Shown: one piece after another, positions 7,260-15,142 of the stretch
How the letters are laid out: each line of letters begins with the position of its first letter
Position numbering within the stretch: position 1 is the first letter of the stretch
Assembly (NCBI GenBank): GCA_964543235.1
Contig: CAZIXE010000074.1
Coordinates: 1 to 17,979 of the forward strand
Reading direction: 5' to 3'
Length of the DNA: 17,979 nt
From: JANMMJ01 sp964543235
Lineage (GTDB): Bacteria > Pseudomonadota > Alphaproteobacteria > Rhizobiales > Aestuariivirgaceae
The notes under the pieces: model-generated
Databases searched by the model: none
What the model was told of the DNA's origin: nothing
The model's input: only the letters and a program-made list of their open reading frames with translations
Made by a program: the position numbers and the translations under genes

Positions 7260-8441
7260 TCACCCCCCGAACCGGTTCCAGCCGCGGCCGTGGTCGCCGA
7301 AGCCGATGCAGCCGTCGTCGGTCACCGCCACCGTGTCCTCGAGCTTGATGAAACCGCGGCGCGGATGCTGCATGGTGGTCTCGATCGAGATGACATAGCC
7401 CGCTTGCAGCGGCCGGTTCGCATCGACGCCGGGGTAGGGTACCGGGCCTGAGCCGGTGAGCCGCGGCGCCTCATGCGAGATGAGCCCCATGCCATGCGCC
7501 GTGAAATGCGTGTGTGCACGGTTCGGCATGCGCTTGAGCTCCGCTTCGCCGGCCGCGAAGATCTCCTGGCCGAGCGCGCCTGAACGGATCGGCTTCCTTG
7601 CCGCCTGCTGCACCGCCTCGATCTCGCCGAGCAGGTTGTCGAGTTCGGCATCGGGCTCGCCGGCCACCGCCATGCGGCACAGATCCCCGATATAGCCCTG
7701 ATAGTTGCCGCCCGAATCGAGCGACACAGGATCGCCGGGCTTGAGCGCATAATCCGAAGCCGCGCGGTTGTGGCCGGTGCCGGCGGTGATCAGGCAGTAG
7801 TCGAAGGTGAGTCCCCGCTTCTGCTCTTCGAGCCTGAGCGCCTCGACGAGGGCCGCCTTGGTATCACCTGCGCCATGCGCGGCGATCACCGCCAGCATCG
7901 AATCGATCACCTTTTCGGAGGCGAGCCTGAGGAGTTCGAGTTCTTCGGCCGTCTTGACGGCCCGCAGCCGTTCCAGCACTTCCGTGGCATCGCTGAAGCG
8001 GGCATTGCCGAGCCCGTCGCGCAGCGCCGCCGCCGCATCGGCCGGGATGAACGGCATCTCGATGCCGATGCGCCGCACCCCGCCCAGCGCCTTTAGATGC
8101 GCAACCGCCGCCTCGGCCGCATCGAGTGTCCCCCAGCAGCCGAGCCTGAGTTCCGGTGCCCACAGCCGCCCCAATGCCCGCTCATAGCCTTCAATGGGAT
8201 TGCCGACATAGGCCGTCTTCTCCGGCTGGCCGCGGCGATACACAACCACGGGCAGGTAGCGGCTGACGCCGATCGCCTCCATGGCCGCGAAGAAGAAGAA
8301 CGTGTAGCCGCCCATCAGATAGCGGACATTGTGCTTCGAGGTGGCGATGAGCGCGTCGAGATCGGCTTCTTCCATGAGCCGGTCGAGCTTCGCCGTATCG
8401 AAGGGAGGGCTCGTCCTTGGCAAAGGGGCATCGTCGGCCAT
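7260..8441 (-). CDS. M24 family metallopeptidase (Xaa-Pro aminopeptidase-like)
   Basis: This 393-residue protein has the two-domain build of prolidases and creatinases: an N-terminal creatinase-like domain (about 15-165) and a C-terminal pita-bread M24 domain. The five expected metal ligands are all visible: D242 and D253 (LDSGGNYQGYIGDLCRM), H316 (AHGMGLISHE), E354 (ISIETT) and E368 (IKLEDTVAV). It is thus probably an active di-metal hydrolase, either removing N-terminal residues before proline or cleaving a small amide as ectoine hydrolase and creatinase do. The sequence alone does not choose between these. The frame is open to 8543. I chose the ATG at 8439-8441, which has GGGAGG 5 bases upstream. 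The gene is divergent from a 69-aa gene, with a 12-bp palindrome upstream. No transporter gene is adjacent to it. Confidence 0.92.
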   Translation of the reverse strand: MADDAPLPRTSPPFDTAKLDRLMEEADLDALIATSKHNVRYLMGGYTFFFFAAMEAIGVSRYLPVVVYRRGQPEKTAYVGNPIEGYERALGRLWAPELRLGCWGTLDAAEAAVAHLKALGGVRRIGIEMPFIPADAAAALRDGLGNARFSDATEVLERLRAVKTAEELELLRLASEKVIDSMLAVIAAHGAGDTKAALVEALRLEEQKRGLTFDYCLITAGTGHNRAASDYALKPGDPVSLDSGGNYQGYIGDLCRMAVAGEPDAELDNLLGEIEAVQQAARKPIRSGALGQEIFAAGEAELKRMPNRAHTHFTAHGMGLISHEAPRLTGSGPVPYPGVDANRPLQAGYVISIETTMQHPRRGFIKLEDTVAVTDDGCIGFGDHGRGWNRFGG

Positions 8442-8473
8442 GACATCCTCCCGTCGGTCCTTGTCGCGCCAGC

Positions 8474-8485
8474 GCCTTGCAAGGC
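8474..8485. promoter_or_regulatory. 12-bp perfect palindrome, candidate operator
   Basis: GCCTTGCAAGGC is a perfect palindrome 32 bases upstream of the M24 peptidase start, in the divergent interval shared with the gene at 8630. The position suits an operator for the peptidase. No regulator can be assigned. Confidence 0.3.
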
Positions 8486-8629
8486 TAACAAGCCGCCGCC
8501 TCGCGATGCAAGCCCGCGCATTCCCACCATCCGCCACAAACATGAACGCCAGATAACAGTCCCGTCACGATCAGTTCACGTGGCCTCTGTCAGGCTGCGG
8601 ACAAGTTCCGAGCCTGATGGAGACTGGCC

Positions 8630-8839
8630 ATGATTGAACTGATATTCACCGCCTGCCTCATGGCAGCACCCGCCGACTGCAAGGAGGTGCATCTGAGTTT
8701 CGACGGTACGCAGCTCACCCCCATGGCCTGCCTGATGGCCGGCCAGCCGCAGCTGGCCCAGTGGGCCGTGACCCATCCCGGCTGGCAGGTGACGCGCTAC
8801 CGCTGCGGCCTGGCCAAGGAAGCCCGCATCGCCATCTGA
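8630..8839 (+). CDS. Small exported four-cysteine protein, 69 aa, unknown function
   Basis: ATG 8630 has GGAG at 8619-8622 with a 7-base spacer. The product begins with a short hydrophobic segment (IELIFTACLMAAPA), which could be a minimal signal peptide, and has cysteines at 9, 17, 34 and 59. The pattern PMACLMAGQPQLAQWAVTHP followed by GWQVTRYRC resembles a small conserved hypothetical family that I recall from alphaproteobacteria and to which no function is assigned. It is divergent from the M24 peptidase and convergent with the aldo/keto reductase, 39 bases from its stop. Its pattern of conserved cysteines and tryptophans suggests a real gene. Confidence 0.75.
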   Translation: MIELIFTACLMAAPADCKEVHLSFDGTQLTPMACLMAGQPQLAQWAVTHPGWQVTRYRCGLAKEARIAI

Positions 8840-8855
8840 GCCGCCCGCCCGGCAG

Positions 8856-8874
8856 CCAGGTCCGAAAGACCCGG
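8856..8874. terminator. Candidate terminator hairpin between convergent genes
   Basis: CCAGGTC-CGAAA-GACCCGG forms a 7-bp stem with one mismatch in the 39-base gap between the 69-aa gene and the aldo/keto reductase. There is no T tract, so it is at best a weak or Rho-assisted terminator. Confidence 0.3.
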
Positions 8875-8878
8875 AACC

Positions 8879-9850
8879 TCAATCGATCCCGGCCACGCCG
8901 CGCGGCCGGTAGGGCGCCTCCAGCGCCGCCAGCGTGGCGCCATCCAGGGCCAGTTCGGTGGCCGCCAGCGCCTCCTCGAGATGATGCGGCCGCGTGGCGC
9001 CGATGATCGGCGCAACCACGCCCGGCCTGGCCAGGAGCCACGCCAGGGCCAGCTGCGCCATCGACACCCCCATCGCCCCCGCCTGTTTTTCCAGCGCCGC
9101 CAGCACATCCGCCTCATGCGCCGCGCCATAGAGCTTCGGCGAGTACTGGTCGCTCGCCGAGCGCGCCGTCGCCTGGTGCTGGGCGGGCCGCGTGAGGAGC
9201 CCGCGCGCCAGCGGGCTCCAGGGGATGAGCCCGATGCCCTCGCTCACGCACAGCGGCACCATCTCGCGCTCCTCCTCGCGGTAGAGCAGATTGTAGTGGT
9301 TCTGCATCGACACGAAGCGGGCAAGCCCCAGCTGGCGCTGCAGGCCGATGAGTTTCATGAACTCCCACGCATACATGGAAGATGCCCCGAGATAGAGCAC
9401 CTTGCCGTCCTGCACGGCACGGTCGAGTCCGGCGCAGATCTCCTCCATCGGCGTCGTCCGGTCGAGCCGGTGGATCTGGTAGAGGTCGACATAATCCGTC
9501 TGCAGCCGCCTGAGCGAGGCCTCGATGCCTTCCAGAATGTGCTTGCGCGACAGGCCGCGGGCATTGCTGCCCTTGTCCATCTCCAGGCCGACCTTGGTGG
9601 CGATCACCACCTCGCTGCGCGCCGCCATGTCCCTGATGAGCTTGCCCGTCACCCGCTCCGACTCGCCCAGGCTGTAAATATCGGCCGTGTCGAAGAAGTT
9701 TATTCCCGCCTCGAGCGCGCGCCGGAAGAAGGGCCGGGCCGCCTCTTCGTCGAGCGTCCAAGGCCGCCAGGCGGGATCGCCATAGCTCATGCAGCCGAGC
9801 GCCAGGCGGCTGACGCTGAGGCCGGAACTCCCGAGTTTCACGTATTTCAT
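8879..9850 (-). CDS. Aldo/keto reductase, YajO-like
   Basis: This 323-residue protein carries the full catalytic tetrad of the aldo/keto reductase barrel: D54 and Y59 (FFDTADIYSLG), K86 (IATKVG) and H127 (LYQIHRLD). The C-terminal NADPH site includes IIGATRPHHLEEALA. The start (KYVKLGSSGLSVSRLALGCM) and the segment SMQNHYNLLYREEEREMVPL place it in the group of E. coli YajO and related bacterial reductases. Such enzymes reduce aldehydes or ketones with NADPH in the cytoplasm. ATG 9848-9850 has GGAGG 5 bases upstream. The gene begins 17 bases after potI and is probably the last gene of the transporter operon. An aldehyde made from an imported amine is a reasonable substrate, but this is inference. 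Confidence 0.92.
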   Translation of the reverse strand: MKYVKLGSSGLSVSRLALGCMSYGDPAWRPWTLDEEAARPFFRRALEAGINFFDTADIYSLGESERVTGKLIRDMAARSEVVIATKVGLEMDKGSNARGLSRKHILEGIEASLRRLQTDYVDLYQIHRLDRTTPMEEICAGLDRAVQDGKVLYLGASSMYAWEFMKLIGLQRQLGLARFVSMQNHYNLLYREEEREMVPLCVSEGIGLIPWSPLARGLLTRPAQHQATARSASDQYSPKLYGAAHEADVLAALEKQAGAMGVSMAQLALAWLLARPGVVAPIIGATRPHHLEEALAATELALDGATLAALEAPYRPRGVAGID

Positions 9851-9867
9851 GTCGGCCTCCGCAGCGG

Positions 9868-10707
9868 CTACTTGTTGGCGGCGATTGCCATCTGGATGTC
9901 GCGCTCGCGCCGCTTGTCGGCACGATGCATGAGGAAGCCGGCAATGGCAACGCCGCTGCCCACCACCACGATGATGAGCGTGGCAAGGGCGTTGATGTCG
10001 GGCGTCACCCCGAGCTTCACCTTGCTCCAGACGAGCAGCGGCAGCGTCGTGGCGCCGGGCCCAGTGGTGAAGTTGGTGATGACCACGTCGTCGAGCGAGA
10101 TCGTGAAGGCCAGGAGCCAGCCCGACACGATGGCCGGCGCGATGATCGGCAGCGTGACGTCGAGCAGCACCTGCCATGGCTTCGACCCCAGGTCCATCGC
10201 CGCCTCCTCGACCGAGCGGTCCATGGTCGACAGCCGGGACTGTACGATGGTGGCCACATAGGTCATCGAGAAGGTGATGTGGGCGAGCGTGATGGTGGTG
10301 AAGCCGCGCTGCGCCGGCCAGCCGATCCATTGCGCCATGAACACGAACATGAGCAGCAGCGACACGCCGGTGATCACCTCCGGCATGATGAGCGGCGCCG
10401 TGACCAGGCCCGAGAACAGCGTGCGCCCGCGGAACTGCTTGAAACGCGCCAGTGCCAGCCCCGCCAGCGTGCCGAGCAGCGTCGCGAAGGTGGCGCTGAT
10501 GACGGCGATCTTGAGCGACAGCAGTGCCGCGTTGATTACCTGGTCATTGCTGAGCAGCCGTCCGTACCACTGTGTCGAGAACCCGCCCCAGACGGTGGCC
10601 AGCCGCGACCGGTTGAACGAGAACACGATCATCGACAGGATCGGGATGTAGAAGAAGGCGAACCCGAAGCACAGCCAGGTGATGAGGAAGGTCGAGCGCC
10701 TGCTCAT
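9868..10707 (-). CDS. potI: Polyamine ABC transporter permease PotI
   Basis: This 279-residue inner-membrane permease is of the MetI-like type. Its hydrophobic segments fit six membrane helices, beginning FLITWLCFGFAFFYIPILSM. The EAA loop that contacts the ATPase is EEAAMDLGSKPWQVLLDVTLP, which lies past mid-protein as usual. The start ATG overlaps the potH stop by four bases (ATGA on the minus strand at 10704-10707), so translation is probably coupled. The frame stays open further upstream, overlapping potH, but that extension is antiparallel in character to no known family and duplicates the potH region, so I reject it. With PotH it forms the channel for the substrate delivered by the binding protein at 12799-13911. 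Confidence 0.93.
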   Translation of the reverse strand: MSRRSTFLITWLCFGFAFFYIPILSMIVFSFNRSRLATVWGGFSTQWYGRLLSNDQVINAALLSLKIAVISATFATLLGTLAGLALARFKQFRGRTLFSGLVTAPLIMPEVITGVSLLLMFVFMAQWIGWPAQRGFTTITLAHITFSMTYVATIVQSRLSTMDRSVEEAAMDLGSKPWQVLLDVTLPIIAPAIVSGWLLAFTISLDDVVITNFTTGPGATTLPLLVWSKVKLGVTPDINALATLIIVVVGSGVAIAGFLMHRADKRRERDIQMAIAANK

Positions 10708-11636
10708 CTGCCACCCTCCGCCTTCACCGCCGATTTGGCCTCGAAATGGTTGTAGATCATCATCGGCAGCACCAGCACGATGAGCAGCGCCACCGCGATC
10801 GCCGAGGCCATCGGCCAGTCGCGGTTGAGGCTGAACTCGTCGTTGATGATCCGCCCGATCATCGGATCCGAGGCGCTGCCGACGAGCGACGGGATCACCA
10901 ATTCGCCCGAGGCGGGAATGAACACCAGCAGCCCGCCGGCAATGATGCCGGGAATGGAGAGCGGCAGCGTGATGTCCTTGAACACCTGCCAGGGCCGCGA
11001 GCCGAGATCCATTGCCGCCTCGTTCAGCGTGTAGTCGAGCTTTTCGAGATTGGCATAGAGCGGCAGGATCATGAACGGCAGGTAGGAATAGACGATGACC
11101 AGGATTACCGCGAAATTGGTGTTCATCATCGGGATCGCCTTCAGCGTCATGGACGCCGGCAGGAACACATTGACGAGCGAGGTGAGCCCCTTGTTGAACC
11201 AGCTGTTGTTGCCCATCAGCCCCATCCATGCATAGACGCGCAGCAGGAACGACGTCCAGAACGGCAGGATCACCAGCATCAGCAGGATGTTGCGCCACGA
11301 CCCTTGCGCCCTGGCGATGCCATAGGCCATCGGGTAGCCGAGGATGAGGCACAGCACCGTCGCCATCGCCGCGTTGTAGAGCGAGGTACCGAAGCCGCGC
11401 AGATAGACGGAATCGCTCAGCAGCAATTCGTAGTTCCTGGTGAGAAGATAGGGCCACTCCGCGCCGAACTCGAATGGCGGCTGCGCCGGGATCGCGGTGG
11501 CGAAACTCATGGCGATGACGATCAGGAACGGCAGCAGAAACAGGAACAGCAGCCAGACATAGGGGGTGGCGATGATGAGATTGCGCCAGCCCTCACGGTT
11601 GAACCAGCGTCCGAACGCGCTCTCCTGCCCGGTCAT
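10704..11636 (-). CDS. potH: Polyamine ABC transporter permease PotH
   Basis: This is a 310-residue inner-membrane permease. The first helix is IIATPYVWLLFLFLLPFLIV after a short cytoplasmic start (MTGQESAFGRWFNREGW). The EAA loop is NEAAMDLGSRPWQVFKDITL, very like the one in PotI, and a typical PotH/PotB segment SYLPFMILPLYANLEKLD precedes it. ATG 11636 has AGGAG 8 bases upstream, and the potG stop lies within that spacer, 5 bases before the start, so translation is probably coupled. Its pairing with PotI, PotG and PotF in the E. coli potFGHI order supports a putrescine or related amine transporter. Confidence 0.93.
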   Translation of the reverse strand: MTGQESAFGRWFNREGWRNLIIATPYVWLLFLFLLPFLIVIAMSFATAIPAQPPFEFGAEWPYLLTRNYELLLSDSVYLRGFGTSLYNAAMATVLCLILGYPMAYGIARAQGSWRNILLMLVILPFWTSFLLRVYAWMGLMGNNSWFNKGLTSLVNVFLPASMTLKAIPMMNTNFAVILVIVYSYLPFMILPLYANLEKLDYTLNEAAMDLGSRPWQVFKDITLPLSIPGIIAGGLLVFIPASGELVIPSLVGSASDPMIGRIINDEFSLNRDWPMASAIAVALLIVLVLPMMIYNHFEAKSAVKAEGGR

Positions 11637-11641
11637 GCCGG

Positions 11642-12748
11642 CTACTCCTGCAGTACGATCGCCGCCGCCGGCGCGAAGGACAGCCACACCTCATCGTCCC
11701 ATCCGGCCACCCGCTCGCTCTCGCCGGCCCGGCGGTCATTGACCTTGTTCACCCTGACCAGGGCACCGTTTGGCAAACGGATGCGGTACAGCGAATCCTT
11801 GCCGAAATAGCCGAGGTCAAGGACCTTGCCCTTGACGGCATTGAGCCTGGCGGCGGGCCTGGCCTTGCCGATGGCGATCTTTTCGGGGCGCACCGCCACC
11901 GCCACCGCCTGGCCCGGCGCCACTGCCGTGTCGCTCACCGCCTCGATGTCGCCGCCCCATGTCTCGCAGCTGATGACCGCCCTGTTCCTGGCCACCGACT
12001 TGACCGTGCCTTCGAACTGGTTGATCGATCCGATGAAGTCGGCGACGAAACGCGAGTTCGGAAACTCGTAGATCTCGGTCGGCGTGCCGATCTGCCGGAT
12101 GACGCCCCTGTCCATCACCGCGATGCGGCTCGCCAGTGTCATGGCCTCTTCCTGGTCGTGGGTCACTACCACGAAGGTGATGCCGGTCTTCTCCTGGATG
12201 CTCATGATCTCGAATTGGGTATGCTCGCGCAGCTTCTTGTCGAGCGCTCCCAGGGGCTCGTCGAGCAGCAGCAGCTTGGGCTGTCGGGCCAGCGCCCGCG
12301 CCAGGGCGACCCGCTGCCGTTGCCCGCCGGAAAGCTGGTGCGGCTTGCGCCCGGCCAGGGCCGTGAGCTGGACCAGGTCGAGCATCTGCCGCACCCGGTC
12401 CTTGCGCTGCGCCTCGCTCATCGCCTCGTGCTTGAGTCCGTACCCGACATTCTTTTCGACCGTCATGTGCGGGAACAGCGCATAGGACTGGAACATCATG
12501 TTGACCGGCCGCTCGTAGGGTGGGATGCCGGTCATATCCTGCCCGTCAATGTGGATCTTGCCGGCCGTCGGTTCCTCGAAGCCGGCCAGCATCCTGAGCA
12601 GCGTCGTCTTCCCGCAGCCGGATCCGCCCAGCAGGGCGAAGAGTTCGCCCTTGGCGATGGCCAGGCTGACATTGTCGACAGCCGTGAAGGTGCCGAATTT
12701 CTTGGTGACGTTTTCGACGCGGATGAAGGGATCGGGCCCTGTGTCCAT
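11642..12748 (-). CDS. potG: Polyamine ABC transporter ATP-binding protein PotG
   Basis: This 368-residue ATPase energises the PotHI channel. The Walker A motif is GGSGCGKTT (41-49), the signature is LSGGQRQRVALARAL, Walker B is LLLLDEPLGALD and the switch histidine is in VVVTHDQEEAM. The C-terminal part after about residue 240 is a TOBE-type regulatory domain (VAVRPEKIAIGK, GYFGKDSLYRIRLPNG), as in PotG, PotA and other spermidine/putrescine-type importers. ATG 12746-12748 has GGGA five bases upstream. It is separated from potF by 50 bases that contain a strong hairpin (12767-12789), which may lower its expression relative to potF. Naming it potG and not potA rests on the gene order. Confidence 0.94.
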   Translation of the reverse strand: MDTGPDPFIRVENVTKKFGTFTAVDNVSLAIAKGELFALLGGSGCGKTTLLRMLAGFEEPTAGKIHIDGQDMTGIPPYERPVNMMFQSYALFPHMTVEKNVGYGLKHEAMSEAQRKDRVRQMLDLVQLTALAGRKPHQLSGGQRQRVALARALARQPKLLLLDEPLGALDKKLREHTQFEIMSIQEKTGITFVVVTHDQEEAMTLASRIAVMDRGVIRQIGTPTEIYEFPNSRFVADFIGSINQFEGTVKSVARNRAVISCETWGGDIEAVSDTAVAPGQAVAVAVRPEKIAIGKARPAARLNAVKGKVLDLGYFGKDSLYRIRLPNGALVRVNKVNDRRAGESERVAGWDDEVWLSFAPAAAIVLQE

Positions 12749-12766
12749 GATTGTCCCGGCAGTAAA

Positions 12767-12789
12767 GGCCCGGCAGGTGATGCCGGGCC
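12767..12789 (-). terminator. Strong hairpin between potF and potG (attenuator or mRNA stabiliser)
   Basis: On the minus strand, GGCCCGGCA-TCACC-TGCCGGGCC forms a perfect 9-bp GC-rich stem with a 5-base loop, followed by TTTACT. It starts about 9 bases after the potF stop and ends 18 bases before the potG start. The shape is that of a weak intrinsic terminator with a short T tract. In binding-protein operons such structures allow more binding protein than membrane components to be made. Confidence 0.7.
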
Positions 12790-12798
12790 GCATGTGCT

Positions 12799-13911
12799 TC
12801 AGCTGGCAGAACCTGTCTTGATGGTGCTCCAGGCCTTGGTCATGGCCCGTTCCAGTTCAGGCGTCAGCGGGATGGGAGTCCACAGCCGCTTCTTCAGCTC
12901 TTCGTCGGGATAGACGGCCGGATCGGCCAGCACCGCCGGATCGACGAAGGCGTTGGCCGCCAGGTTGGCGTTGGCGTAGTTGGTGAAGTTGGTGCACTTG
13001 GCAATGACCTCGGGTTCCATCATGTAGTCGAGGAACTTGTAGGCGTTCTCCTTGTGCGGCGCGTCCGACGGGATGCAGAACACGTCGATCCAGGCCGGCG
13101 AGCCGGTCTTGGGCACGTGGTATTCGAGATTGATCTTGATCCCGGCTTCCTCGGCGCGGGTCCGCGCCGTCGCGTAGTCCCCCGACCAGTTGTTGACGAC
13201 ACAGAGCTCGCCATTGGGAATGGCATTGAGATAGTTGGTGTTGTCGAAGGTCCTGATATGCTGGCGGACCGGTTTGAACAGCTCGACGACCGCATCATAG
13301 TCGGCTGGATTGGTTGTATCCGGGTCCTTGCCCAGATATTTGAGCAGCATGGGGATCATGTCGCCCTGACTGTCGAGAATGGAGATGCCGCAGTCCGCAA
13401 GCTTTGCGGCATTCTCGGGCTTGAAGACGAGATCGAGGTCGGTGAGGTCTGCATCCGGGATGCGCTCCTTCACCATGTCGACATTGAAGGTGAAGCCGAC
13501 TGTGCCCCACATGTAGGGGATCGAGTACTCGTTGCCGGGGTCCCAGCCGGACAGCACCTTGAGGATTGCCGGATCGAGGTTCTTGATGTTGGGAAGCTTG
13601 CTCTTGTCGAGCTTTTCATAGGCCTTGGCCTTGATGAACCGCGGCAGGCCCAGCCCCGACTGGTCCACCACATCATAGCCGGTGTTGCCGGCGAACATCT
13701 TGGCTTCCATCGCCTCGACGGAATCATAGGTGTCGTAGACGACCTGAATGCCGGTTCTGGCCGTGAAGTCTTCGAGGGTGGTTTCACCGATATAGTCCGC
13801 CCAGTTGAACACATGGACGACAGCGTCCTCGGCGCGGACTCGTTTGACATATGGCATCGCCACGGCAGCGCCGGCCATGAGGCCGATCGCAGAACGTCTG
13901 GTAAGCTTCAT
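12799..13911 (-). CDS. potF: Periplasmic polyamine-binding protein, PotF-like
   Basis: This 370-residue substrate-binding protein has a twin-arginine-like signal (LTRRSAIGLMAGAAVA) with likely cleavage near residue 27 (VRA-ED). The mature protein follows PotF along its length: HVFNWADYIGETTLEDF, YEKLDKSKLPNIKNLDP, YSIPYMWGTVGFTFNVD, YLGKDPDTTNPADYD, CVVNNWSGDYATA and YANANLAANAF. Some positions that contact putrescine in E. coli PotF, as I recall them, differ here (the serine after NW is alanine, and the acidic residue after SILDSQ is shifted or replaced). The tryptophan and aspartate of NWSGD, the later aspartate of WIDVF and the YANAN tyrosine are kept. The ligand is therefore probably an amine, but not necessarily putrescine. 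ATG 13909-13911 has GAGG 7 bases upstream. Confidence 0.92.
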   Translation of the reverse strand: MKLTRRSAIGLMAGAAVAMPYVKRVRAEDAVVHVFNWADYIGETTLEDFTARTGIQVVYDTYDSVEAMEAKMFAGNTGYDVVDQSGLGLPRFIKAKAYEKLDKSKLPNIKNLDPAILKVLSGWDPGNEYSIPYMWGTVGFTFNVDMVKERIPDADLTDLDLVFKPENAAKLADCGISILDSQGDMIPMLLKYLGKDPDTTNPADYDAVVELFKPVRQHIRTFDNTNYLNAIPNGELCVVNNWSGDYATARTRAEEAGIKINLEYHVPKTGSPAWIDVFCIPSDAPHKENAYKFLDYMMEPEVIAKCTNFTNYANANLAANAFVDPAVLADPAVYPDEELKKRLWTPIPLTPELERAMTKAWSTIKTGSAS

Positions 13912-13950
13912 TGCATTTCCTCACCTGTTGCGGCTCTTGGCGGCCTTTGC

Positions 13951-13966
13951 TTGAATTTCTATTCAA
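13951..13966. promoter_or_regulatory. Inverted repeat upstream of potF, candidate TetR operator
   Basis: TTGAAT-TTCT-ATTCAA is a perfect 6+6 inverted repeat in the 59-base gap between the acyl-CoA dehydrogenase and potF. It is one of the few AT-rich spots in this region. TGAA/TTCA half-sites recall the operators of BetI-type TetR proteins, and the TetR protein two genes upstream is BetI-like. Binding is inferred. The repeat lacks a T tract and is a poor terminator. Confidence 0.4.
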
Positions 13967-13970
13967 AAGT

Positions 13971-15140
13971 CTATGTCGAACCGATGGTGCCCTCAAGCCC
14001 GCGCTTCAGCAGGGCGCGGGCGATGATCAGCCGCTGGATCTCGCTGGTGCCCTCCCAGATGCGATCGACTCTGACTTCACGGTAGAAGCGCTCGGCCACA
14101 TTCTCGCGCATGTAGCCGCGCCCGCCAAAGATCTGGACGGCACGATCGGCGACGCGGCCCGCTGCTTCCGACGCGAACAGCTTGGCGATCGAGCACCGCG
14201 CATGCAGGCTTTTCTCGTTCTCGCCGCGGTCATGGGCGGCGGCCGCCTCATACGTCACCATGCGCGCCGCCTGCAGGTCGACGGCGCTGTCGGCCAGCAT
14301 CGCTTGGATGAGCTGGTAATGGGCAATCGGCTCGCCGGAGACAACCCGTGATCGCGCAAATGCCGTGGCCTCGTCGATCAGCCGCGCCATGGCGCCGCAG
14401 CAGCGCGCCGCGATCAGCAGCCGTTCCCGCCGGAACCACGCATGGGTGAACGACATGCCGTCGCCTTCCTCGCCGATCCGGTCCGCTGCCGGCACGCGCA
14501 CCTTGTCGAAGGTGAGGATCGGATGGTGGTGGTCGTAAGTGTGGGAATAGGCCGGCGATCGCTTGACGGTGAGCCCTTCGGCATCGGCCGGACAGAAGAA
14601 CAGGCAGTGCTCGCCGCTGGCGAGCCTGGCCTGGACGATCACGACATTGGCCCGGTTGAAGCTGGTGACATGCCACTTCTCGCCGCTGATGATGTAGTGC
14701 TCGCTATCCCGCGTGGCAGAGGTGCTGATGCTTGACGGATCCGAGCCCGCCTCTTCCTCGGTGATCGCATAGCACAGATGCACCGCACCGCGCGTGACCG
14801 GCAGGATGTAGCGTTCGATCTGATCGGCATTGCAGGCTTTGAACATCCAGCCCTGCGCCTCGCCGTAACACCAGCCAAGCGCATTGGTGACCCGGCCGAA
14901 CTGCTCGACGATGGCGACCTGCGTGAGGACCGGCAGAGCCAGACCGCCAAATGATGCAGGCGTATCCATGAGGGCGAGCCCCATGGCGATCGCCTCCGCC
15001 TGGTGCGCAGCCACCGTCTCCGGCGCGATCCGCCCCTCATTCATCTCGGCTTCGACTTCGTGCGGAATGAGCGCCTTCTCGACGAAGGCCCGCGCCTTGT
15101 CACGCCAGGCCCTGGCCTCCTCAGGAAGCGCAAATGCCAA
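13971..15140 (-). CDS. Acyl-CoA dehydrogenase family protein
   Basis: This 389-residue FAD enzyme catalyses alpha,beta-dehydrogenation of an acyl-CoA thioester in the cytoplasm. Visible family motifs are CYAITEEEAGSDPSS (FAD/substrate site), GEKWHVTSFNRANVVIVQA, QIFGGRGYMRENVAERFYRE and, near the end, RIWEGTSEIQRLIIARALL, with the glutamate where many family members carry the catalytic base. No ATG lies near the expected N terminus. I chose TTG at 15138-15140, two bases after the TetR stop, with an AGGTG ribosome binding site inside the end of the TetR gene. This suggests translational coupling. Family members start just before the helix here (LPEEARAWRDKARAFVEK). The acyl substrate is unknown. 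Its neighbours suggest a pathway shared with the PhyH-like oxygenase and the Pot-type transporter. Confidence 0.93.
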   Translation of the reverse strand: MAFALPEEARAWRDKARAFVEKALIPHEVEAEMNEGRIAPETVAAHQAEAIAMGLALMDTPASFGGLALPVLTQVAIVEQFGRVTNALGWCYGEAQGWMFKACNADQIERYILPVTRGAVHLCYAITEEEAGSDPSSISTSATRDSEHYIISGEKWHVTSFNRANVVIVQARLASGEHCLFFCPADAEGLTVKRSPAYSHTYDHHHPILTFDKVRVPAADRIGEEGDGMSFTHAWFRRERLLIAARCCGAMARLIDEATAFARSRVVSGEPIAHYQLIQAMLADSAVDLQAARMVTYEAAAAHDRGENEKSLHARCSIAKLFASEAAGRVADRAVQIFGGRGYMRENVAERFYREVRVDRIWEGTSEIQRLIIARALLKRGLEGTIGST

Positions 15141-15142
15141 GA

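Noticed and set aside
8981..10261. 426-codon plus-strand frame opposite the aldo/keto reductase and potI
   Set aside because: It spans two certain genes and their junction on the other strand. It is rich in Arg, His and Ala with no domain, as expected of an antisense frame in GC-rich DNA.
10708..11457. 5' extension of the potI frame
   Set aside because: It overlaps potH in another frame. The ATGA overlap at 10704-10707 gives a start that fits PotI length.
10746..11810. 354-codon plus-strand frame opposite potH
   Set aside because: It is antisense to a permease with clear membrane helices and an EAA loop. The product is a repetitive string of His, Arg, Asp and Gln typical of a reverse-complement membrane gene.
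13054..14085. 343-codon open frame on the plus strand opposite potF
   Set aside because: It is antisense to a well-supported potF gene. Its composition is that of a GC-rich shadow frame, with no ribosome binding site and no known motif.
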